Shown: in pieces, positions 34,237-40,802 of the stretch | Layout: each line of letters begins with the position of its first letter | How positions within the stretch are numbered: the stretch's first letter is position 1 | Assembly: GCF_002454115.1 (NCBI RefSeq) | Contig: NZ_DKIH01000013.1 | Coordinates: 554,853-618,852 of the forward strand | Reading direction: 5' to 3' | Length of the DNA: 64,000 nucleotides | From: Sphingopyxis sp. UBA6723 | GTDB taxonomy: Bacteria > Pseudomonadota > Alphaproteobacteria > Sphingomonadales > Sphingomonadaceae | Program-made: the position numbers and the translations under genes | Notes under the pieces: model-generated | The model's input: only the letters and a program-made list of their open reading frames with translations | Told to the model about the DNA's origin: nothing | The model's database searches: none

Positions 34237-35349
34237 ATGGTGGAGCGGGTCGAGCGGAAAGAGCGCGCTCAGGCGCGCGCCAAGGCGACCGCCAACGCCC
34301 CCGGCCCGACCGAGATCCGCAGCCACCTCGTCCGCACCGAATTGCTCAAGGCCAGCGTCTGGCTTGGCCTCGCCCTGCTCATTGCCGCCTGCATTGTGCT
34401 GATCCAGCCGATCCTGCTGATTTTTGCGGCGATCGTCATGGCCGCGATCCTCGACGGCGGCACCCGCCTGCTTGGCCGCATCCTGCCAATCGGGCGCGGC
34501 TGGCGTCTTTTGATCGTTTGCCTGTCGGTGCTGCTCTTCATGGTCTGGACCGCGATGTTCGCGGGATCGCAGATCGCGGCGCAGGCGCTGAGCCTGCAAA
34601 GCGTTGTGATGGCGCAGATCGAACGGCTGGCGGCGTGGGCAAGCGATCATGGCATGGGCAGCTTCCAGCTCGACACCAAGACGATCTCGGACAATTTTGC
34701 CGGCACCTTTGGTCGCGTCACCGCCGCGGTCGGCTCGGTCGTCGGCGCATTCACCAGTCTGGTGATGATCCTCGTGCTCGGCGTGTTCATTGCGATCGAA
34801 CCGCGGCTATATGAACGCGGCGTCGCGTGGATGCTGCCGATGAAGAACCGCGAAAATTTCTACATCACCACCGCGCGGATGGGGTTCACCCTGCGCCGGT
34901 TGATGGCGGGCCGCCTGCTCGGCATGTTCGTCGAGGGGGTCGGCACCTGGCTCGCATGCATGGCGGTCGGCATCCCGATGGCGGCGTTGCTCGGCCTGCT
35001 GACCGGCCTGCTCGCCTTCATTCCCAACATCGGCGCGATCGTGTCGGGCGTATTGCTGGTGCTCGTCGGCTTTTCGGCCGGAGTCGACGCTGGGCTGTGG
35101 GCGATCGTCATCTATCTGGTCGTCCAGACGGTCGACGGCTATCTGATCGTGCCGATGGTCGCCAAAAAGACCGTCGACCTCGCCCCCGCGCTGGTGCTCG
35201 GCGCGCAGATCCTGCTCGGCGCGCTCCTCGGCATCATGGGGCTGTTCCTCGCCGACCCGATCGTCGCGATGATCAAGGTCGCGCTGGAACGCGAGGCTGA
35301 GAGGAATGCCGGAGCGCCGCCGACGGATACGAAGGCGGTCGCAGTCTGA
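34237..35349 (+). CDS. AI-2E family transporter (UPF0118 exporter)
   Basis: A 370-residue protein with six to eight transmembrane helices. The family pattern shows in the N-terminal helices (about 45-110), a soluble-like middle (about 115-165) and the conserved C-terminal block LLGLLTGLLAFIPNIGAIVSG and VDGYLIVPMVAKKTVDLAPALV. Homologues export the AI-2 signal or act as Na+/H+ antiporters. Which applies here is unknown. Last gene of the pyrE operon, 11 nt after lepB. Confidence 0.9.
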   Translation: MVERVERKERAQARAKATANAPGPTEIRSHLVRTELLKASVWLGLALLIAACIVLIQPILLIFAAIVMAAILDGGTRLLGRILPIGRGWRLLIVCLSVLLFMVWTAMFAGSQIAAQALSLQSVVMAQIERLAAWASDHGMGSFQLDTKTISDNFAGTFGRVTAAVGSVVGAFTSLVMILVLGVFIAIEPRLYERGVAWMLPMKNRENFYITTARMGFTLRRLMAGRLLGMFVEGVGTWLACMAVGIPMAALLGLLTGLLAFIPNIGAIVSGVLLVLVGFSAGVDAGLWAIVIYLVVQTVDGYLIVPMVAKKTVDLAPALVLGAQILLGALLGIMGLFLADPIVAMIKVALEREAERNAGAPPTDTKAVAV

Positions 35350-35373
35350 AAACCATCGTCCCTCTTTTCAGTT

Positions 35374-35401
35374 CGTCATCCCGGCGAAGGCCGGGATGAC
35401 G
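35374..35401. repeat. REP-like palindrome, possible bidirectional terminator
   Basis: A perfect 12-bp stem, CGTCATCCCGGC (35374-35385) with GCCGGGATGACG (35390-35401), around a GAAG loop. This is a palindrome type common in alphaproteobacterial intergenic DNA. It lies between the convergent AI-2E and FKBP genes. Confidence 0.85.
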
Positions 35402-35429
35402 GGAACAATCGGGATAACGGAAATCAGGG

Positions 35430-35978
35430 TCAGGGCTGCGGCGCACCCGGCGGCGGTCCCGCCGGGCCAGCGCCGTCCGGCGCGCCCTGCATCATCTGTT
35501 GCTGCTGCATCATCTGCTGTTGTTGCTGCATCTGCTGCTGCATGGCGCGCACCTCGGCTTCCGACCGGTAATCGAGCAGGGTTACGGTAAAGTGCAGCGT
35601 GCTGTTCGCGGGGATCGGCCCGGTGGCGCGGTCGCCATAGCCCAGCTGCGGCGGGATGGTGATTTTATACTCGCCGCCCTTCTTCATCCGGGTCAATGCT
35701 TCGGCAAATCCCGGAACGACGCCCGCGACCTGCATCGGCGCCTGTTCATTGGCGTCGAACACGGTGCCGTCGTCCAGCTTGCCTTCATATTTCACCAGCA
35801 CCACGTCGGCCTTGGTCGGGCTGTTGCCGGTGCCTTCCTTGACAACCTCGAACCCGATGCGCGGGGTGACATGAAAGGCAAAGGCGGTGGCCGCACCGAG
35901 CAGCGCAATCACGCCGATCCAGATCAGCCACAGGCCTTTTTTGCTTACCGGGCGCAGGGGAACCGTCGTTACGCTCAT
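35430..35978 (-). CDS. FKBP-type peptidyl-prolyl isomerase, membrane anchored, Gln/Met-rich tail
   Basis: A 182-residue folding catalyst. One N-terminal helix (LWLIWIGVIALLGAATAFAF) anchors the FKBP domain (about 48-135), with VKYEGKLDDGTVFDA, VVPGFAEALTRMKKG and IPPQLGYGDRATGPIP. After it comes a run of Gln and Met (about residues 146-162) and a Gly/Pro-rich end. The Gln tract is encoded by CAG/CAA/ATG repeats and may vary in length among strains. Confidence 0.92.
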   Translation of the reverse strand: MSVTTVPLRPVSKKGLWLIWIGVIALLGAATAFAFHVTPRIGFEVVKEGTGNSPTKADVVLVKYEGKLDDGTVFDANEQAPMQVAGVVPGFAEALTRMKKGGEYKITIPPQLGYGDRATGPIPANSTLHFTVTLLDYRSEAEVRAMQQQMQQQQQMMQQQQMMQGAPDGAGPAGPPPGAPQP

Positions 35979-36110
35979 TGTCGCTGATCCTTAACGCTGC
36001 CCTGACGGGCCATATTGTTGGGCACGCCTATAGTCGGAGCGGTGCAGGGCGGTCCAGCGTGAATTGAGTGCTGGCGGTGACGCACTTTGCGAGAGGCAGT
36101 GACCGTGCTG

Positions 36111-36245
36111 ATCCTCCCTGTCGCGCAGCGATGGGGAGGTGGCAGCGCGAAGCGCTGATGGGGGGGCGCTAACGCAACGTCGTCGCCCCTCCACCACTTG
36201 CTGCGCAAGCGGTTCCCCTCCCCATGGCTTCGCCACAGGGAGGAT
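36111..36245. repeat. 135-bp inverted-repeat element (family member 1)
   Basis: The left half (36111-36167) starts ATCCTCCCTGTCG and contains GATGGGGAGGTGG and GCGCGAAGCGCT. The right half is a diverged inverted copy ending in CCACAGGGAGGAT at 36245. The left half is 53/57 identical to 53304-53360, so this is a dispersed family. Confidence 0.85.
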
Positions 36246-36285
36246 TTTACCGCCGCAACTGCGCGAAATCCGAAAAAACGAAAAA

Positions 36286-36309
36286 GGCGCCGCGGTTGCC
36301 CGCAGCGCC
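36286..36309 (-). terminator. Rho-independent terminator of rpsU
   Basis: Arms GGCGCCGCGG (36286-36295) and CCGCAGCGCC (36300-36309) pair with one mismatch. On the minus strand the stem is followed by five T residues, then another T-rich stretch. It lies 39 bp after the rpsU stop. Confidence 0.85.
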
Positions 36310-36347
36310 ATTTTCACGATCCGAATCCTTACCGGGAAGGTCGGGTC

Positions 36348-36554
36348 TTACTTGATCCCGTCGCGTTCCATCCGCTTGCGCTCCATCTTGCGGGCGCGGC
36401 GGACGGCGGCGGCGTGCTCACGCGCGCGCTTTTCGCTGGGCTTCTCGTAATGACGGCGCAGCTTCATTTCGCGATACACGCCCTCACGCTGCAACTTCTT
36501 CTTGAGCGCGCGAAGGGCCTGGTCGACATTATTGTCGCGAACGATGATCTGCAT
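36348..36554 (-). CDS. rpsU: 30S ribosomal protein S21
   Basis: A 68-residue basic protein starting MQIIVRDNNVDQALRALKKK, diagnostic for S21, with KLRRHYEKPSEKRARE in the middle. ATG 36554 is chosen over the open frame at 36581 by homology. It functions on the small ribosomal subunit near the anti-Shine-Dalgarno end of 16S rRNA. Monocistronic, with its own terminator. The 274 bp upstream should carry its promoter and that of the divergent aldolase gene. Confidence 0.96.
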   Translation of the reverse strand: MQIIVRDNNVDQALRALKKKLQREGVYREMKLRRHYEKPSEKRAREHAAAVRRARKMERKRMERDGIK

Positions 36555-36828
36555 GTGCCGTGTCGTCTCCGGTTCGTCCAACGATCAAAGTGGCCCGATG
36601 TCCGGTCCGCCAAAAATCGCCGATATAAGGGCAATAAAAGAAGCGCCGCGAACCCGCGACGTTCCGATGGCTGGGCCGATAAGAGGATTCGCGGCGAAAT
36701 GCAAGCCCCTGCGCGGCAAAAACCCCTGCCCCGCTGACGAGCGGCAGGGCCTGCTTGCGGGATTGTGCCGCCCCCTTGCCTTATGGCATAGGTAGCAGGA
36801 CGAAACTAACAAGACAAAGGGACAGGCC

Positions 36829-37593
36829 ATGGCGACCCAGCTGAAGCGCAACAGCAAATATAGTGAAGCCGAGTGGACGGCACGGCAGGAACTGGCCGCC
36901 TGTTACCGGATTTTCGCGATGATGGGCTGGGACGAGATGATCTTCAACCACATCACGGTGAAGGTGCCGGATGAGGAAGGATCGTTCCTGATCAACCCCT
37001 ATGGCATGCATTTCGGCGAGGTGAATGCGTCGAGCCTGGTCAAGATCGACATCGACGGCAACAAGGTTGACGAGGATAACCCCTGGCATGTGAACAAGGC
37101 GGGTTTTGTGCAGCACAGCCTGTTCCACCGCGTACTGCCGGACGCCCACGCGATCATTCATACGCATACGACCGCCACCGTCGCGGTCTGCTCGCTTGAA
37201 GGCGGGCTGCAACCGGTCAACTTTTATGCCTGCAATTTTCAGGGCCAACTCGCCTATCATGACTTCGAAGGCGTCACCGTCCGCGAAGAAGAGGGCGAGC
37301 GGCTGGTCAAGAATCTGGGTGACAAGCGCATCCTGATGCTGAAAAATCATGGCCCCGTTGTGATGGGCAAGAGCCTGCCCGAAGCGTTCATCAAATACTG
37401 GTCGCTGCAACGCGCGTGCGAGCATCAGATGGCGACGCTCAGCATGGGAACACCGATCAAGGTCAGTCCCGAGGTGATCGCCGTCCACCAGCGCGACCTG
37501 TATATGGCGTCGCCCCCTGGCGGCGCCGGTCGCATGGAATTCGATGCGATGGTCCGCAAGGTCGACAAAATCGATTCAAGCTGGCGTGACTAA
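36829..37593 (+). CDS. Class II aldolase/adducin family protein
   Basis: A 254-residue zinc protein of the fuculose-phosphate aldolase/adducin fold. Metal ligands are visible in AIIHTHTTATVAV (HxH) and MLKNHGPVVMG. The N-terminal MGWDEMIFNHITVKVP is typical of the subgroup that uses unphosphorylated or unknown substrates. It is followed after 27 bp by a 2Fe-2S protein gene, but no pathway can be read from that. The reaction is unknown. Confidence 0.88.
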   Translation: MATQLKRNSKYSEAEWTARQELAACYRIFAMMGWDEMIFNHITVKVPDEEGSFLINPYGMHFGEVNASSLVKIDIDGNKVDEDNPWHVNKAGFVQHSLFHRVLPDAHAIIHTHTTATVAVCSLEGGLQPVNFYACNFQGQLAYHDFEGVTVREEEGERLVKNLGDKRILMLKNHGPVVMGKSLPEAFIKYWSLQRACEHQMATLSMGTPIKVSPEVIAVHQRDLYMASPPGGAGRMEFDAMVRKVDKIDSSWRD

Positions 37594-37620
37594 TCACGCG
37601 GCGGCGCTAAACGAGCCGGC

Positions 37621-38166
37621 ATGACACGATTCTCGGTCAACGACCGTCCGGTCGAATATCGGATGGAGCCCGACACGCCCCTGCTGTGGGCGCTGCGCGA
37701 CGCTTCGAACCTGACCGGCACCAAATATGGTTGCGGCACCGGCGAATGCGGCGCCTGCACCGTGGACATCGACGGCGAGGCGATCCCCAGCTGCATGGTG
37801 ACGATTGCCGAGTGCGAGGGCCGGTTTGTCACGACGATCGAAGGTCTGTCGCGCGACCGCAGCCATCCGGTGCAGCAGGCGTGGGTCGCCGAACAGGTGC
37901 CGCAATGCGGCTTCTGCCAGTCGGGGATGATCATGGCGGCCGCCGCGCTGCTGCGGACCAACAGCAACCCCAGCGATGCCGAGATCGACGCCGCAATCAC
38001 CAACATCTGCCGCTGCGGTACCTATCCGCGCATCCGCACCGCGATCCGCCGCGCCGGGCGCGTCTTGCGCGGCGAGGATCGGATTGCCGCGGCGCCGCCC
38101 CCCGGCATCCGCCCCGAAGACGCCGCGCGCGCCGTCCCCGCGCTGCGCCTGCCCCCCGGCACCTGA
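37621..38166 (+). CDS. 2Fe-2S subunit of a molybdenum hydroxylase (IorA/CoxS-like), orphan
   Basis: A 181-residue small subunit as in isoquinoline 1-oxidoreductase. The plant-ferredoxin cluster motif is GCGTGECGACTV (about 39-50) and the second cluster is in CGFCQSGMIM plus ICRCGTYPRI. All eight Cys are present. Normally the molybdopterin large subunit is encoded next to it, but the following gene is unrelated, so the partner must be elsewhere. An Ala/Pro-rich 30-residue C-terminal extension is unusual. Confidence 0.92.
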   Translation: MTRFSVNDRPVEYRMEPDTPLLWALRDASNLTGTKYGCGTGECGACTVDIDGEAIPSCMVTIAECEGRFVTTIEGLSRDRSHPVQQAWVAEQVPQCGFCQSGMIMAAAALLRTNSNPSDAEIDAAITNICRCGTYPRIRTAIRRAGRVLRGEDRIAAAPPPGIRPEDAARAVPALRLPPGT

Positions 38167-38301
38167 ACCCATTTCGTTCATGTAGCTGAACCCCAGGCAA
38201 CAGCGTGGTTCAGCCGCCGATCATCTTGCCGCCGGTAACACACAATTCATCATCCCGGCTGGCCTCTCCAGCAATCGGGACATGAGTTGGAGAATGGCGA
38301 G

Positions 38302-39285
38302 ATGAAAAAGATGTTCGGAGGGTTGCTGATCGCTGCGACGATCCTGACCCCCATTGCCCCGGCCGCCGCGCAGGCGTCAGGCGAGCGCATACAATTGGCG
38401 CAGCGCGGCGACGGCAATCGCGGCGACCGTGGACCGCGCGGTCCCGAAGTACGCCGCGGCAATAGCGGCGGCGAAGCGCGCGTCCAGCGGCAGCAGGCGC
38501 AGCCACGTGCCGAGCGTGTGCAACGCAGCGAGGTGCGCCAGCAGCGCAGCGAAGCGCGTCAACAACAGCGCGCCAATGACCCCCAGCGCCAGGCGCAACG
38601 CCAGCAGCGCGGCGATGACGCACAACGCCAGGCCCAACGCCAGCAGTGGCAGCAACAGCGCGCGGACGGACAGCGCGAGGTGCGCCAGGGCGGCGCCTAT
38701 GACCGGAACAACGACGGGCGCCTTGACCGCCGTTGGGATCGCAATCGCAACGGTCAGGTCGATCAGCGTTACGATCGCAACGACAACAATCGTGTCGATC
38801 GCCGTTACGACCGCAATCGCGACGGCGACCTTGATCGCCGCTGGGATCGTAACAACAACAACCGCATCGACCAGCGCGACCGACGCTATGACCGCAATCG
38901 CGACGGTCAGATCGATCGGCGCTACGACCGCAACAATAACGACCGCGTCGATCGCCGCTACAGCGACCGCCGGGGCAATTGGAACCGGTCATGGCGCGAC
39001 GACCGCCGCTACAACTGGCGCGACTATCGCCAGCAGTACAGCAGTCGCTATCGCCTGCCCGCCTATTACTCGCCGTACCGCAACCATCGCTACACGCGAT
39101 TCAGCATCGGCTTCAGCCTGGGATCGCTGTTCTATAGCAGCCGCTACTGGATCAACGATCCGTGGCAGTATCGCCTGCCCCCGGCCTATGACGGCTATCG
39201 CTGGGTCCGCTATTATAACGACGCGATCCTCGTCGATACCTACAGCGGCCAGGTCGTCGACGTGATCCACGATTTCTTCTGGTAA
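38302..39285 (+). CDS. RcnB-like exported protein with Gln/Arg-rich region and seven DRNxDG repeats
   Basis: A 327-residue protein. ATG 38302 begins a signal peptide (GGLLIAATILTPIAPAAAQA). A strongly basic, Gln/Arg-rich part follows (about 40-130). Seven tandem 12- to 15-residue units of the form DRNxDGxxDRRY come next (about 134-220). The C-terminus YRLPPAYDGYRWVRYYND resembles the RcnB domain of periplasmic Ni/Co-linked proteins. The Asp/Asn spacing in the repeats looks like EF-hand or dockerin calcium loops. The role is unknown; metal or calcium binding at the envelope is a reasonable guess. Confidence 0.82.
   Translation: MKKMFGGLLIAATILTPIAPAAAQASGERIQLAQRGDGNRGDRGPRGPEVRRGNSGGEARVQRQQAQPRAERVQRSEVRQQRSEARQQQRANDPQRQAQRQQRGDDAQRQAQRQQWQQQRADGQREVRQGGAYDRNNDGRLDRRWDRNRNGQVDQRYDRNDNNRVDRRYDRNRDGDLDRRWDRNNNNRIDQRDRRYDRNRDGQIDRRYDRNNNDRVDRRYSDRRGNWNRSWRDDRRYNWRDYRQQYSSRYRLPAYYSPYRNHRYTRFSIGFSLGSLFYSSRYWINDPWQYRLPPAYDGYRWVRYYNDAILVDTYSGQVVDVIHDFFW
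38701..38961 (+). repeat. Coding tandem repeat, 36-bp unit, seven copies
   Basis: Codes for seven units of DRNxxxxxDRRY, six of 36 bp and one of 45 bp, each beginning GACCG. The DNA repeats are imperfect but clear, with a shared GATCGCCG(T/C)TA segment. Slippage could change the copy number. Confidence 0.9.
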
Positions 39286-39313
39286 GTCCTTTCGATTACC
39301 CGAAGACAAACTT

Positions 39314-39343
39314 GAGGGGTCGGCTTGTCCGGCCCCTCTTTTT
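39314..39343 (+). terminator. Rho-independent terminator of the RcnB-like gene
   Basis: GAGGGG (39314-39319) pairs with CCCCTC (39333-39338), with an inner CGG/CCG pair, and is followed by TTTTTAT. Confidence 0.88.
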
Positions 39344-39402
39344 ATGGGCTTGCCTCCCTTTGCACGGAGCGCCACGGTGGCGCATCAGTCAGGGGAAACA
39401 GG

Positions 39403-40674
39403 ATGCGCAAAATCGGACTCGCCGCCGCCGCAACGTTGGCGCTGCTCGGCAACACCGCGAACGCCAAAACCACGGTCATCTATGCCGGCCGCGTGATCAC
39501 CGACGCCGACAAGCCCGCCCAGGGGCCATCGACGATCGTCATCACCGACGATCGCATCACATCGATCACGGCGGGCCGCACCGCCGCTCCCGCTGACGCC
39601 GAAATCGTCGATCTGGGTGACAAGACCCTGCTCCCCGGCCTTATCGACCTTCATGTCCATCTGACCGGCGACGCTGGCGGCGATTTCCGCAGCGCGGCGG
39701 TCGATCCCGACGAGTGGGGCGTCGTCGTTGGAACGAAAAATGCCGGTATCACGCTGCGTGCCGGGTTCACCACGGTGCGGGAGGCGGGATCGGCGCAATA
39801 CACCGCTTACTCGCTGCGCCGTGGCACCGCGGCGGGGTTCATCAGTGGGCCGCGGATCATCGCCGCCGGGCCGGCACTATCGATCATCGGCGGGCATGGC
39901 GACGTCACGGGCTTTCGCGAAGACGTCCATGACGTGCTCGATGAAGGTTACACCTGCACCGGCGCGCTCGAATGCGCCGAAAAGGTGCGCAAGGCCTCGC
40001 GCGCCGGGGCCGACATCATCAAGATCACCGCGACCGGCGGCGTGTTGTCGCAGCAGGGCCGCGGGCTGGAGGGGCACTTCACCAGCCCCGAACTGCAAAG
40101 CATCGCCGATACCGCGCATTCGCTGGGGCTGAAGGTGATGGCGCACGCCCACGGCGCTCGCGGCATCGAGGCTGCGGCGGCGGCGGGGATCGACACGATC
40201 GACCATGGCACCTTCGCCGACGATGCGGCGCTGAAGGTGATGAAGGCGAAGGGCACCTATCTGGTCCCAACGTTGATGGCGTTCGAGGGCATCCGCGAGC
40301 GGCTCGGCAAGGGCATCTATACCCCGACGGTCGAGGAAAAGGTCCGCATGACGCTGGGCAGCGTCGGCAAGGCGGTGACCCGCGCCAAGGCGCTGGGCGT
40401 GCCGGTCGCCTTTGGCACCGACGCCGGGGTGTTCGACCATGGCCGCAACGGCGGCGAGTTTGCGCTGCTGGTCAAGGCCGGCCTGACCCCACGCGAGGCG
40501 CTGGCGAGCGCGACGACCGTTGCGGCTAAGGCGCTGTCAATGGAAAGCGAGATCGGCCGCATTGCTCCCGGCATGTCGGCGGACATGATCGCGGTTTCGG
40601 GCGATCCGCTGGCCGATGTGAGCGTGCTGGAAAAGGTCGATTGGGTCATGGTGCGCGGGCGGGTGGCGGATTGA
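39403..40674 (+). CDS. Exported metal-dependent amidohydrolase
   Basis: A 423-residue amidohydrolase-superfamily enzyme, close to imidazolonepropionase-like and prolidase-like members. ATG 39403 has AGGGGAAACAGG upstream. A signal peptide (AAAATLALLGNTANA) precedes the barrel. Metal ligands are HVH in LIDLHVHLTG, Lys in IIKITATGG, His in MAHAHGARG and DTIDHGTF, and Asp in FGTDAGVF, all complete. The substrate, probably a peptide or cyclic amide, cannot be told from sequence. Confidence 0.92.
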   Translation: MRKIGLAAAATLALLGNTANAKTTVIYAGRVITDADKPAQGPSTIVITDDRITSITAGRTAAPADAEIVDLGDKTLLPGLIDLHVHLTGDAGGDFRSAAVDPDEWGVVVGTKNAGITLRAGFTTVREAGSAQYTAYSLRRGTAAGFISGPRIIAAGPALSIIGGHGDVTGFREDVHDVLDEGYTCTGALECAEKVRKASRAGADIIKITATGGVLSQQGRGLEGHFTSPELQSIADTAHSLGLKVMAHAHGARGIEAAAAAGIDTIDHGTFADDAALKVMKAKGTYLVPTLMAFEGIRERLGKGIYTPTVEEKVRMTLGSVGKAVTRAKALGVPVAFGTDAGVFDHGRNGGEFALLVKAGLTPREALASATTVAAKALSMESEIGRIAPGMSADMIAVSGDPLADVSVLEKVDWVMVRGRVAD

Positions 40675-40690
40675 CGTAAAGAACCGCCGT

Positions 40691-40767
40691 GTCCCCGTTA
40701 AGGCGGGGACCCATCACCGGTGGCTTCAAGATGGCACTGGTAGGTGATGGGCGCCCGCCTTCGCGGG
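40691..40767. repeat. Bipartite REP-like inverted repeat
   Basis: Hairpin GTCCCCG/CGGGGAC (40691-40710), then CCCATCACC, a 24-bp spacer, GGTGATGGG, and a second hairpin CCCGC/GCGGG. Same layout as 11005-11105. Lies between the amidohydrolase stop and the GGDEF-EAL gene stop (convergent). Confidence 0.82.
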
Positions 40768-40802
40768 GGAGCACGGGGTTTGATTCTTGAAGGTCGTGCG
40801 CC

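Larger units (their letters stand above)
35979..36347. other. Intergenic region with repeats and the rpsU terminator
   Basis: 369 bp between the FKBP start and the rpsU stop, both on the minus strand. It contains the inverted-repeat element at 36111-36245 and the rpsU terminator at 36286-36309. The part next to the FKBP start presumably carries its promoter. I see no gene. Confidence 0.7.

Noticed and set aside
38701..38961. Regular repeats that could suggest a CRISPR array
   Set aside because: Repeats are in frame, without unique spacers, and encode the DRNxDG protein repeats.
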